In this document: positions 6,920-15,777 of the stretch, in pieces
Numbering within the stretch: the stretch's first letter is position 1
Layout of the letters: each line of letters opens with the position of its first letter
Assembly: GCA_016926955.1 (NCBI GenBank)
Contig: JAFGNN010000001.1
Location: forward strand, 1 to 64,000
DNA length: 64,000 bases
Source: Spirochaetales bacterium
Lineage (GTDB): Bacteria > Spirochaetota > Spirochaetia > Treponematales > UBA12059
Direction of reading: 5' to 3'
The notes under the pieces: model-generated
Databases searched by the model: none
Told to the model about the DNA's origin: nothing
Seen by the model: the letters and a program-made list of their open reading frames with translations, nothing else
Position numbers and translations under genes: made by a program

Positions 6920-8665
6920 CTAGAAGAGCGTGATGGCGCCCTGCTCGGCGCCTTCCTCTACCTCGAAGTCGGCGAGCTCGCCCGCGGCCTTCTTGTGCGT
7001 GAAGATGGTGAAGCGCTCGATCATGCGCCGGAGACGCTCGTTGGCGATGTCGTGGCGCGATGGATCGTCCTCGCCGAGCGCTATCGCCGCGTCGTAGGCC
7101 CCGTCGCGGAAGGCCACCAGGTCGCCGCGAGCCTCGGTCAGGTTGGCGGCTACCGCGTCGATCCTGTCGACCTGGGCGCGGGCGTCGCCGATGAGCTCGA
7201 TGAAGGCGGGCGTATACAGCGTAAAACCGGCTACCGCCCGCGCCAGGTTGGAGCGGGCGGTCTCGAGCCGCTCGAATTCGGTGACGATGCGCGCGGTCAC
7301 GCCGCGGATCCGCTCGTCGTCGCGAATCTGGGCCTCGGCGTAGGCGAGCACGGCGGCGGTGGCGGTCTTGATGAAATTCTTGGTCAGGGCCGAGGCCTCT
7401 CCGGAATCGACCTCGATGCGCTCGGTCAGCGCGCCCATGCCGTCCACGGTGTTCGAAACGATGGACAGCGCCTTGTTGCGGGCCGTCTCGATGCGGCTCG
7501 CGGTAAAGATGTTCCGGAAGCGGCCGAGCAGAACGCCGAGGGTCTTGAACAGCTCATCCAGCTCGTTGACCCGTTCGGCCAGCCGGCGCGCCGATGCGAG
7601 CACGCGCGTCTTGCGCTCGAGGTAGTCCCGGGACTCCTCCACGACCGCGTCGCTCGCGGTTCCGGCCATCCGCTCCGTTCCCGCGGTGGCCGTCATCCGC
7701 TCGTCCTCGCAGGTCTCGACGGCGCCCACGACGTCGGCGATATCGCCGCCGAAATGCGAACCCGCTTCCTTCACCTTGCGGATGACGTCGTCGAGCAGGG
7801 AGGTGGACAGCTCGGCCACCGACACCGCGAAGGCGTACTCGTCGGACTCCTCGACCGCGTCGCCCTCGTCGCGGGTGGCTTCGACCATGGAGATGATGAC
7901 GTGATCGAGTGACTGGCGGATGATGTCCTGGAGCTGGATGCGCTGCATGATGAGCGCGATGGGGTCGCGTACCCTGGCCGCCTTGGCGGCGAGCTCACCG
8001 AAAACCTTTGCGGTTTCCGAAACGTGCTCGCCGAGCTTTTCGAAGCCGACGACGAGGTCGTCGCGCATGCGGCCGTAGAATCGGATCTGGGTGGCCTCGA
8101 GCTCCCGCATCTCGGTGCCGAGCGCGTCGAAGGACTCGAGCAGGTCATGGCCGATGGCCGCGATCTCGTTGGTCAGCGAGATGGTCCGGGCCGCGAGGCG
8201 CTTGAGCTCCTCGGTGATGACCGAAAAGGCGCGGCCGTTCGCTCCCGACTTGAGGGCGACCGTCATGGCGTTGAGCGAGACGATCTCCATCTCCTCGCTG
8301 TCGGCCCTGACGCGGGCGATGATACCGTCGAGGTCGGCGAGGCGCAGGGCGCCCGCCTGGAGCGCCTCGAGGAAGGCCCGGTCGCGCTCGGCGATGCGCG
8401 CGTAGAAGCGCTCGGCCTCGACCAGGAAGGCTTCGAGCTCGGCGCCGGCGGCGTGCGTGCGCCTCGTCCTGCGCGAGCCGATCCCGCCAGCCTGCGCGAG
8501 CACTTCTTCCACCTGGCGCCGCGATTCGCGGGCGCTCCGGTCAGTCTCGGCGACGAGGCGCGCGAAAAGGTCGCCGAGGCCCAGAAAGATGGCTTCGGAC
8601 TCGCGCTCATGGGAACGCAGGCGTTCGACGAGGGCGTTAACCGGTATAGCCAGCGCGGGGTTCAT
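6920..8665 (-). CDS. Soluble chemoreceptor-like coiled-coil protein
   Basis: A 581-residue protein with no membrane segment or signal peptide, predicted to be almost all long helices. Residues near 120-180 (IVSLNAMTVALKSGANGRAF, then VITEELKRLAARTISLTNEI) are a degenerate form of the methyl-accepting chemotaxis hairpin tip, where typical receptors have IALNAxIEAARAGExGxGFAVVA. A second helical half follows with no known sensor domain. I take ATG 8665 as the start; a TTG 12 codons upstream would lie in the -35 box. A cytoplasmic signalling role in chemotaxis is inferred from this motif and from cheD downstream. Confidence 0.7.
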   Translation of the reverse strand: MNPALAIPVNALVERLRSHERESEAIFLGLGDLFARLVAETDRSARESRRQVEEVLAQAGGIGSRRTRRTHAAGAELEAFLVEAERFYARIAERDRAFLEALQAGALRLADLDGIIARVRADSEEMEIVSLNAMTVALKSGANGRAFSVITEELKRLAARTISLTNEIAAIGHDLLESFDALGTEMRELEATQIRFYGRMRDDLVVGFEKLGEHVSETAKVFGELAAKAARVRDPIALIMQRIQLQDIIRQSLDHVIISMVEATRDEGDAVEESDEYAFAVSVAELSTSLLDDVIRKVKEAGSHFGGDIADVVGAVETCEDERMTATAGTERMAGTASDAVVEESRDYLERKTRVLASARRLAERVNELDELFKTLGVLLGRFRNIFTASRIETARNKALSIVSNTVDGMGALTERIEVDSGEASALTKNFIKTATAAVLAYAEAQIRDDERIRGVTARIVTEFERLETARSNLARAVAGFTLYTPAFIELIGDARAQVDRIDAVAANLTEARGDLVAFRDGAYDAAIALGEDDPSRHDIANERLRRMIERFTIFTHKKAAGELADFEVEEGAEQGAITLF

Positions 8666-8672
8666 CGCAACC

Positions 8673-8701
8673 ACTATAGCCGAGCCGGAATGCCGAGGCA
8701 A
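8673..8701 (-). promoter_or_regulatory. Promoter of the receptor-like gene, probably leaderless
   Basis: On the minus strand TTGCCT (8696-8701), a 17-base spacer and TATAGT (8673-8678) form a good promoter. Only seven bases separate the -10 box from ATG 8665, so transcription should begin at or next to the start codon, and no Shine-Dalgarno site is present. Confidence 0.55.
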
Positions 8702-8722
8702 GGCCGGCCGCGGACAAGAAAA

Positions 8723-8747
8723 AGCCGCCCGCTTCGCGCGGGCGGCT
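8723..8747 (-). terminator. Terminator of the sugar ABC ATPase gene
   Basis: AGCCGCCCGC pairs perfectly with GCGGGCGGCT around a five-base loop. On the minus strand it is followed by TTTTTCTTG, a rho-independent terminator 23 bases past the stop codon. Confidence 0.85.
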
Positions 8748-8770
8748 CCGGTTTCCGGTCAGGAGGGGGC

Positions 8771-9886
<1,116 letters not shown>

Positions 9887-9923
9887 TTGAGGCTCCTCCG
9901 TCGGGGGATATCTTATGGAGGGA

Positions 9924-9952
9924 AGGATAAACCGCTTTTCCTTTGCCGTCAA
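9924..9952 (-). promoter_or_regulatory. Promoter of the sugar ABC ATPase gene
   Basis: On the minus strand TTGACG (9947-9952), 17 bases and TATCCT (9924-9929) precede the ATG at 9886 by about 37 bases. This supports a monocistronic transcript ending at the 8723-8747 hairpin. Confidence 0.6.
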
Positions 9953-10024
9953 CGAACAACGGCCCGCGACGCGGCGGAGGCGGCTCCCGGCGCCTCGCGG
10001 CGCCTGGATCGGGTCGAGCTCCCT

Positions 10025-13000
10025 CTAGGCTTCGAGGATGCGGCGCCAGAGCGAGCATTCGAGCATGCGCTGGCGGCAGGCATCGTCGCGGAGCTGGGAC
10101 AGCTCGAACTCGAGCAGCTCCTTGGCTCGCGCTATGTGGCGCTCCGCGTCGGCGGGGTCGAGGCCGGAACCCTGGGGGGAAGAGGCCGCGCCGCGGGAGT
10201 CGCCCCGGGAGTCGAGCTGCCGCTCGAGGAAGAGCCAGGCGAAGTAGCGGAAGCGCGATTCGACGCGCGGCTCGCGGAGTATCGGCTCGCCGAGCAGGAT
10301 GGCGGCGTCGCGCACGAAAAAGGCGAATTCTTCCTCGCGGCCCTCGACCAGGGCGAGCTCCGCGAGGATGGTTTCGAGCTCGAAGACCGTCGAGAAACGG
10401 AGGGAGCGCGCGGCGTCGGGCAGGGCGGCCTCGGCCTTCTCGCGGGCGGCGCGGTGCTCGCCGGCGAGCAGCAGGCAGTTGGCCAGCCAGGCGCCGAGGC
10501 CGGCGCGGGCGTCGGCCTCGCGCTCCTGCGCGAGGTAGTACTCCGCCTGGGCGAAGCGCTCCTTCGCGGCGTCCCCGTCCCCGAGCCTCGCCGCGGCCAG
10601 GGCCGCGCCGGACCAGTACATCGCGCAGGTCTCGGGGTCGTCGCAGGGCGCCGAGCCGCCCGAGCCGACGGTCCCGGCCGCCTCGTACTCGAAGTCGACC
10701 GCGACGTTGGCCACGCGCGTCATCCGTATCTTGTCGCGCTCGTAGACCGCGAGCGGCGCCCCACCCTCGATGGCCGCGAGCTGGGCCTCGTTCCATTCCC
10801 CGGCCGCGCTGTGCTCGCCGCGGTAGTGGTGGTACATGGCGCGGGCCGAGGCGTAGTACGCCTCTTCGAAAGAGGAGGAGCGGCTCATGCCCTCGATGGC
10901 CTCGAGCGCGCGGCGGAAGTCACCAAGGTTGATGTAGCCGTGCGCGAGGAAGTAGCGCGCGTTGCCCGCGCCCCGCTCGTTGCCGGCTCCCTCGTACGCG
11001 TCGAGGGCCTTGCGGCCGTAGAAGGTACCGGTCAGCCAGTCGTTTTCCATGTAGGCGCTGGTCATGAGCAGGTGGTAGGCGCGGGCCAGCGCGGGGCGGT
11101 TTCGGGTCGCGAGCGCCAGGCGGTACATCTCGTGGACGATGTCGACGAGGCCTTCCCAGATGGCGTTGTTGAAGCGGATGGCGTACTTCTGGAAGAGGAG
11201 CTCGATGCGGAGCGCGGTCTTTTCGGGGGGACAGTGCTCGACCAGGGCGTCCACCAGGGCGGCGTGGCTCGCGGGCAGCCGGGGCCGCCGTTCGAGCAGC
11301 CAGTCGCGGGCGCCGTCCCAGTCCTCGGCGTTAGCGAGGTGCCAGAACACGTCCGCCTCGCGCTCGGGCGATTCCTCGCGCAGCATCGAGGCCGCCACGG
11401 CGTGCAGGAGCCTCCGGTTGTGGTGGAGGAGCGAGGACGAGACCGCGTCGCGCACGAGGGCGTGGCGGAAATCCCAAAGCCCGCCTTCGAGCTTCCGGAT
11501 GAGCTCCTCGGCGACGAGCAGCTCGAGCGAGCGTTCAACCGAGCGCGGATCGCCGCCGGTGCGGCCGTGCATGGCGCGCGCGCGCCCGGCGTCGAAGGGG
11601 TAGCGGAGGACCGACACCTTGCGGAGCAGCGAGCGTGCCTCGGAGTCGAGCCGGTCCACCTGGGAAAGTATGGTCGCGCTGATCGAATCCGGAACCGCGA
11701 GCGCCTCGCGGTCGCGGTGCAGGAGCTTCACGTACTCCTCGACGAAGAGGGGGTAGCCCTGCGAACGCTCGACCACGAGGGAGACCGCGCGTTCGTCCAG
11801 GCCCTCGGGCTCGAGCGCGCGGGCCAGGCGGGCCGCGTCCTCGTCGGCCAGGGGACCGAGCGCGAAGCGGTCCACGACGCCGAAGATCGCCGCGATCTCG
11901 GGATCCTCGCGGCGGTCGCAGAGCAGCACGAAGGGCCTGGTACGCGGCCGCGCGAGCCAGGCGCGGTAGAAGGAGCGGCTCGCGCCATCCATGGCCGAGG
12001 CGTTGTCCACCAGGATGACGTCGGGATAGAGGTCGCCGTCCGAGGCGAGGATCGCGTCGAACAGGTCCGCGAGCGCTTCGCGGAAGGCGGCCGGATCGCC
12101 GCGTTCGGAGGCCGGCCTGAAGACGCGGTAGGCAACGCGCGCCCGCTCCGGGTCGAGGGAAAGACGGTCGCGGGCCATCGCGACAAATTCGGCCTCCGGC
12201 GGCTCGGCCGCCTCGTCGAGGAAGTCGAGCACGGCATAGCGGAGGGCGGCGTATTCGTCGGCGCAGAAGCGTGCCGGGTCGATGGCCAGGAAGGTGGCGC
12301 TGAAATTGGGGAAGGCCTTGAGCCGCGCCCAGAACTCCGACGCGAGCCGCGTCTTGCCGATGCCGGCGTCTCCCGTCAGGTAGAAGCCGCCGGGGACGCC
12401 GCGCATGCGCTTCACGTAGTCCTCGGTCAAGCGCTCGAGGACGGCGTCGCGGCCGATGAAGGGTCCGCCGAAGAAGAGCGCCGCCTTTCGCCGGGCGAGC
12501 GCCAGCCAGGCCGTCACCCGCTCGTCCTTGCCCTTCAGGGAAAGATCGCGCGGCTCGGCGAAGGCGAAGCGCTCTCCGCAGGCTTCCTCGGTCGCCGACG
12601 AGACCAGGACGCCGTTGGCCGGCGCCGCCGATTCGAGGCGCGCGGCGATGGCCATCGTGTGGCCGGTCACCACGTCGTAGTCACCGCGGCGCCCCGTCGT
12701 CACGAGGCCCGTGTGCACGCCTGTTCGGAAGGAGATATCCTGGGGCAGCAGCGAAGCGGGACGCCTGGCGAAGGCCGCTAGCTCCAGGGCGGCATCCACC
12801 GCGCGCGCCGCGTCGTCCTCGTGGATCTCGGAGGCGCCGAAGACAGCCACCATCGCGTCGCCTATGTACTTTTCCACCGTACCGCCGCGGCGCCGCACGC
12901 AGTCCTCGAAGCGCGAGAAGACGCGGTTCATGAGCGCGTCCATCTCCTCCGGATCGAGCCGCTCCGACAGGGCCGTGAAGCCTTTCATGTCGGAGAAGAG

Positions 13001-13156
13001 CACCGTCACCGTGCGGCGCTCGCCCTCGCGGAGCGTCGCGGTCTCGCGGAGCGTCGCGCCTGCGGCGGCAGGCGCACCGGGGCCGGAGGACGCGGGGACG
13101 ACGGCGGGCATAGCGTCCCCGTCCTTTCCGTCACGCCCGTCAACACCTTCCGCCAT
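10025..13156 (-). CDS. Class III adenylate/guanylate cyclase with ATPase and TPR-like regions
   Basis: A 1043-residue soluble regulator. Residues about 40-225 are a class III cyclase domain: VTVLFSDMKGFTALSE carries the first metal Asp, and VEKYIGDAMVAVFG the second, with the family Gly-Asp. A central AAA/NACHT-like ATPase follows, with FIGRDAVLERL and P-loop TGDAGIGKT near 260-268, then about 500 residues of helical TPR-like repeats. The order matches the large cyclase-ATPase-TPR proteins common in mycobacteria, proteobacteria and spirochaetes; the input signal of such proteins is generally unknown. ATG 13156 follows GCGGAGCG; an upstream extension runs into dispersed-repeat DNA. It starts with a low-complexity Gly/Ala/Pro stretch. 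Whether it makes cAMP or cGMP cannot be told. Confidence 0.85.
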   Translation of the reverse strand: MAEGVDGRDGKDGDAMPAVVPASSGPGAPAAAGATLRETATLREGERRTVTVLFSDMKGFTALSERLDPEEMDALMNRVFSRFEDCVRRRGGTVEKYIGDAMVAVFGASEIHEDDAARAVDAALELAAFARRPASLLPQDISFRTGVHTGLVTTGRRGDYDVVTGHTMAIAARLESAAPANGVLVSSATEEACGERFAFAEPRDLSLKGKDERVTAWLALARRKAALFFGGPFIGRDAVLERLTEDYVKRMRGVPGGFYLTGDAGIGKTRLASEFWARLKAFPNFSATFLAIDPARFCADEYAALRYAVLDFLDEAAEPPEAEFVAMARDRLSLDPERARVAYRVFRPASERGDPAAFREALADLFDAILASDGDLYPDVILVDNASAMDGASRSFYRAWLARPRTRPFVLLCDRREDPEIAAIFGVVDRFALGPLADEDAARLARALEPEGLDERAVSLVVERSQGYPLFVEEYVKLLHRDREALAVPDSISATILSQVDRLDSEARSLLRKVSVLRYPFDAGRARAMHGRTGGDPRSVERSLELLVAEELIRKLEGGLWDFRHALVRDAVSSSLLHHNRRLLHAVAASMLREESPEREADVFWHLANAEDWDGARDWLLERRPRLPASHAALVDALVEHCPPEKTALRIELLFQKYAIRFNNAIWEGLVDIVHEMYRLALATRNRPALARAYHLLMTSAYMENDWLTGTFYGRKALDAYEGAGNERGAGNARYFLAHGYINLGDFRRALEAIEGMSRSSSFEEAYYASARAMYHHYRGEHSAAGEWNEAQLAAIEGGAPLAVYERDKIRMTRVANVAVDFEYEAAGTVGSGGSAPCDDPETCAMYWSGAALAAARLGDGDAAKERFAQAEYYLAQEREADARAGLGAWLANCLLLAGEHRAAREKAEAALPDAARSLRFSTVFELETILAELALVEGREEEFAFFVRDAAILLGEPILREPRVESRFRYFAWLFLERQLDSRGDSRGAASSPQGSGLDPADAERHIARAKELLEFELSQLRDDACRQRMLECSLWRRILEA

Positions 13157-13297
13157 CGACCGCTCCGCGCGGAGGCTTCCTCCGCACCCAGTAAAGGATA
13201 CGCCCTCGGAAACGCGCGGGCAAGGACGGCGCGGGAATCGGCGGACGGACGCGACCGTTCCGGCCGCGCCCCGTGAAGCGCCGCGGGCGCGTCCGCA

Positions 13298-13315
13298 CCC
13301 GGAAGCTTCGTGACA
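13298..13315 (-). repeat. Dispersed repeat TGTCACGARGCYTYCGGG, copy 3
   Basis: On the minus strand the copy reads TGTCACGAAGCTTCCGGG and is identical to the copy at 960-977, including the following TGC. It lies between the large cyclase start and the hairpin pair. Confidence 0.75.
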
Positions 13316-13356
13316 CCGCCCTGACGCGCCCCGCGCCTGTTGTGGGGATGAGGGGG

Positions 13357-13381
13357 CGCGACGGCACGAGGTGCCGTCGCG
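13357..13381. repeat. Perfect inverted repeat, 11-bp arms
   Basis: CGCGACGGCAC and GTGCCGTCGCG pair perfectly around a GAG loop. The next hairpin begins one base later. There is no T-run on either side, so a simple terminator is unlikely. Confidence 0.75.
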
Positions 13382-13382
13382 G

Positions 13383-13423
13383 CGACGAAGCGTGAACGCC
13401 CCGCGTGCATTCACGCTTCGTCG
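13383..13423. repeat. Perfect inverted repeat, 14-bp arms
   Basis: CGACGAAGCGTGAA (13383-13396) and TTCACGCTTCGTCG (13410-13423) are exact complements around a 13-base loop. It follows the 13357 hairpin directly. It could be a structured RNA, a protein-binding element or a mobile-repeat remnant. Confidence 0.75.
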
Positions 13424-13572
13424 ATCTCCAGAAACCTCTTCTGGTCACCAAGGACTACTTTGATCTGCGGTTACTTTCCGTCATATGCCCCGGACAGTCC
13501 CATATTCATGCGCCCGAGCTAAATACTTATACCCGAAAAACTTGCCCCGCCCCGGACCCCCGCGCCGCCCCA

Positions 13573-13601
13573 TTGACCCAAACCCCGACACGTCGCATTA
13601 T
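13573..13601 (+). promoter_or_regulatory. Promoter of argF
   Basis: TTGACC (13573-13578), a 17-base spacer and CATTAT (13596-13601) lie about 150 bases before the gene. The leader they predict would contain the repeat half-copy at 13672-13738. Confidence 0.6.
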
Positions 13602-13671
13602 CCACCTCAGGCGGGCAACCGCCCCCGAGACACACGGGCATCCGGGCGGACGGGAAGCGCGGATCCGGACT

Positions 13672-13738
13672 TCTTCCCTGCTTCCCCCTCCCCTCTCCGT
13701 GCCTCCGTGTCTCCGTGGTTCATCTTCTTCTCGATCCG
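13672..13738. repeat. ACCACGGAG-family repeat, right half only
   Basis: A pyrimidine-rich run ends in CTCCGTGTCTCCGTGGTT, the right arm of the palindromic family. The matching left half occurs after the same gene, at 14757. Confidence 0.7.
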
Positions 13739-13754
13739 ACAAGGAGGACCCGTC

Positions 13755-14756
13755 ATGCCCGTCAATCTCAAAGGCCGCAGCTTCCTGACCCTCAAGGACT
13801 TCAGTCCCGAGGAGATCCGCTACCTCCTCGACCTCTCCGCCGACCTCAAGGCCAAGAAGCGCGCCGGGATCCGCGGCGAGGCCCTGGACCGCAAGAACAT
13901 CGTCCTCATCTTCGACAAGGCCAGTACCCGCACCCGCTGCGCCTTCGAGACCGCCTGCTGGGACGAGGGCGGCAACGCCACCTTCCTGACCAACAGCCAG
14001 ATGGGCAAGAAGGAATCCGTCGAGGACACCGCCAAGGTGCTCGGCCGCATGTACGACGGCATCCAGTACCGCGGCTTCTCGCAGAAGCTCGTCGAGGACC
14101 TGGCAAAGCACTCCGGCGTCCCCGTGTGGAACGGCCTGACCGACGACGACCACCCGACTCAGATCCTCGCGGACCTCCTGACCATCGAGGAGCACGTCGC
14201 CAAGCCCCTGAACAAGGTGAAGATGGTGTACTGCGGCGACGCCCGCAACAACATGGGCAACGCCCTCATGATCGGCTCGGCCAAGATGGGCATGCACTTC
14301 GTCGCGCTGGCGCCCAAGGCCCTCTGGCCGAACGAGCAGCTGACCGCGGAGATGAAGAAGGTCGCCGAGGCCACGGGCGGCACGATCGAGTTCTTCGACA
14401 TCGCGCAGAAGGACGCCGCGCTCAAGGGCGCCGACGTGCTCTACACCGACGTCTGGGTCTCGATGGGCGAGGAAGCCAAGTTCGCCGAGCGCATCGCGCA
14501 GCTCCGCGAGTACCAGGTGAGCATGGACTTCATCAAGCGCACCGGCAACCCCGACTGCGTCTTCCTCCACTGCCTGCCCGCCTTCCATGACCAGGAGACC
14601 GAGGTCGGCCGCTCCGTCGCCAAGGAGCACGGCGTCAAGGAGCAGGAAGTCACCGACGAAGTCTTCCGCAGCCGCCACAGCGTGGTGTTCGACGAGGCCG
14701 AAAATCGCCTCCATACGATCAAGGCCATCATGGTGGCGACGATAGGGAAGATCTAA
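13755..14756 (+). CDS. argF: Ornithine carbamoyltransferase
   Basis: A 333-residue transcarbamoylase that joins carbamoyl phosphate and ornithine to citrulline, or runs in reverse in the arginine deiminase pathway. The carbamoyl-phosphate motif STRTR is at 57-61, the HPTQ motif occurs in DDDHPTQILADL, and the ornithine-loop HCLPAFHD starts at 272. The stretch KVLGRMYDGIQYRGFSQ resembles both ArgF and catabolic ArcB enzymes; no arcA, arcC or other arg gene adjoins, so anabolic or catabolic use is open. The ATG at 13755 has a perfect AAGGAGG. Its own promoter and terminator make it monocistronic. Confidence 0.93.
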   Translation: MPVNLKGRSFLTLKDFSPEEIRYLLDLSADLKAKKRAGIRGEALDRKNIVLIFDKASTRTRCAFETACWDEGGNATFLTNSQMGKKESVEDTAKVLGRMYDGIQYRGFSQKLVEDLAKHSGVPVWNGLTDDDHPTQILADLLTIEEHVAKPLNKVKMVYCGDARNNMGNALMIGSAKMGMHFVALAPKALWPNEQLTAEMKKVAEATGGTIEFFDIAQKDAALKGADVLYTDVWVSMGEEAKFAERIAQLREYQVSMDFIKRTGNPDCVFLHCLPAFHDQETEVGRSVAKEHGVKEQEVTDEVFRSRHSVVFDEAENRLHTIKAIMVATIGKI

Positions 14757-14846
14757 AAAGAAGAAACCGCAGAGGCGCGGAGACGCGGAGGGAAGAAAGA
14801 GAAAAGGATTTAAGAAAGGGAATTAAGAGAAGAGGAAAATAGAGGG
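14757..14846. repeat. ACCACGGAG-family repeat, left half only
   Basis: Directly after the argF stop come AAACCGCAGAGGCGCGGAG and a long purine-rich run (AGAAAGAGAAAAGG). It is the left arm in the CCGCAGAG variant; no pyrimidine right half follows. Confidence 0.65.
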
Positions 14847-14881
14847 GGAGCGCGGTCCTTTGGGGCGGCGCTCCTTTTTTT
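14847..14881 (+). terminator. Terminator of argF
   Basis: GGAGCGC and GCGCTCC pair around a 14-base loop and are followed by seven T residues, about 90 bases after the stop codon. Confidence 0.75.
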
Positions 14882-15046
14882 CTTGGCGGCGCATTCGTAG
14901 ACGCGGCTCCCCCCACGGCCGAGCTTCCGCCCCCACGGGTGTTTTCAGGAAGCGCGGTCTCGGAGAGCCCGCGCCGGGCCAAGAAGTGAGCGGGGGCGGC
15001 GATCTCGGCCTGCCCCCACTCGTTACCGGGCGGAACTCCGTGGGGC

Positions 15047-15445
15047 TCAGCCGCCGACGCGCTCGATGAGGGCTTCCTTGAGGACCTGCGAGAAATTCAC
15101 GCGGCGCGCCTCGGCAGCCTCGTTGAGCCAGGCGGGGATGGTCAGGGTCTTCTTGACGGCGCGGTTCCGGATCTCGTCGCGCGCGAGGTCCGGCAGGCCT
15201 TCCACCGGCGCCACGAACGCGCGCTCGCCCGGATCGACGCGGGTCGGGTCGGAGCTTTCGGGAATCGCGTCGCCGTCCTCGAGCATGCCGTACAGGTGCA
15301 GCGAGAGGGCTTCGCGGGCCATCGAGAGCGCCTCTTCGAGGGTGTCGCCCGCGGTGACGCAACCGGGCAGGTCCGGAAAGTCCACCGACCACGAACCGCC
15401 CTCGACATGGCGGAAACAGGCGGGGAAAAGCCAGCGCTTCATCAT
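15047..15445 (-). CDS. hicB: HicB-family antitoxin
   Basis: A 132-residue HicB protein. The N-terminal part (WSVDFPDLPGCVTAGDTLEE, ALSMAREAL) is the partial RNase-H-like fold of the family, including the DxPGCxTxGDTxEEA signature. The C-terminus (LTIPAWLNEAAEARRVNFSQ) is a DNA-binding ribbon-helix-helix-like region. HicB binds and inhibits HicA and usually represses the operon. Its ATG overlaps the hicA stop as ATGA, so translation is coupled. A second in-frame ATG follows one codon later. Confidence 0.92.
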   Translation of the reverse strand: MMKRWLFPACFRHVEGGSWSVDFPDLPGCVTAGDTLEEALSMAREALSLHLYGMLEDGDAIPESSDPTRVDPGERAFVAPVEGLPDLARDEIRNRAVKKTLTIPAWLNEAAEARRVNFSQVLKEALIERVGG

Positions 15446-15645
15446 GAGCCTCCGAGATCGATGCCGGCCTGCCGGGCGATGCTCGCGACCGTGGCCGGCG
15501 CGAGATCTTTGTTCGGGTGCGGAACGGTCACCTTGCCCGGCTTGGTCGGATGTACGAGCTGTAGGTGAGAACCGACCTGACGCTTCACTATCCAGCCGTC
15601 CGCGTGGAGCATCTTGAGGATTTCCCGAGAGGAACGGCTCTTCAC
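15442..15645 (-). CDS. hicA: HicA-family mRNA interferase toxin
   Basis: A 67-residue double-stranded-RNA-binding-fold toxin predicted to cleave mRNA independently of the ribosome. The catalytic His is in VKRQVGSHLQL, and HPTKPGKVTVPHPNKD is the family core. The GTG start at 15645 gives the usual N-terminus (VKSRSSREILKML); no better start exists. The toxin precedes the antitoxin, the standard hicAB order. The palindrome at 15667-15680 lies just upstream, as expected for autoregulation by HicB. Confidence 0.92.
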   Translation of the reverse strand: MKSRSSREILKMLHADGWIVKRQVGSHLQLVHPTKPGKVTVPHPNKDLAPATVASIARQAGIDLGGS

Positions 15646-15666
15646 ACTACCAACGTAGTACGTGTT

Positions 15667-15694
15667 TTGACACGTGTCAAGGACTTTGCCAAAG
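15667..15694. promoter_or_regulatory. Palindromic operator between hicAB and the helicase gene
   Basis: TTGACACGTGTCAA (15667-15680) is a perfect 14-bp palindrome that contains a TTGACA -35 box in each direction. CTTTGCCAAAG (15684-15694), a second small palindrome, follows. The minus-strand TTGACA is followed after 17 bases by TACGTT, placing a promoter for hicAB. HicB is the likely repressor, and the helicase could share the control. Confidence 0.6.
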
Positions 15695-15777
15695 TTTGGG
15701 CATCCGGCCGGCCGGACTTCGCGTTGACGTCCCGGACGAGCGGCTGTAGGCTTGCTCAACGAACGGACGGAGCGAAA

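Larger units (their letters stand above)
13157..13754. other. Long hairpin-rich intergenic region upstream of argF
   Basis: This 598-base gap holds one TGTCACGAAGC repeat copy (13298-13315), two strong hairpins (13357-13381 and 13383-13423), a short AT-richer segment (about 13440-13550) with no convincing gene, the argF promoter (13573-13601) and a half copy of the ACCACGGAG-family repeat (13672-13738). Open frames crossing it have no ribosome site or recognisable protein character. Confidence 0.6.

Noticed and set aside
13485-13754. N-terminal extension of ornithine carbamoyltransferase
   Set aside because: The in-frame extension crosses the promoter and the DNA repeat. The family start and a perfect AAGGAGG are at 13755.
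13755-14756. Arginine deiminase (arc) operon
   Set aside because: The enzyme resembles ArcB in part, but no arcA, arcC or antiporter is next to it.
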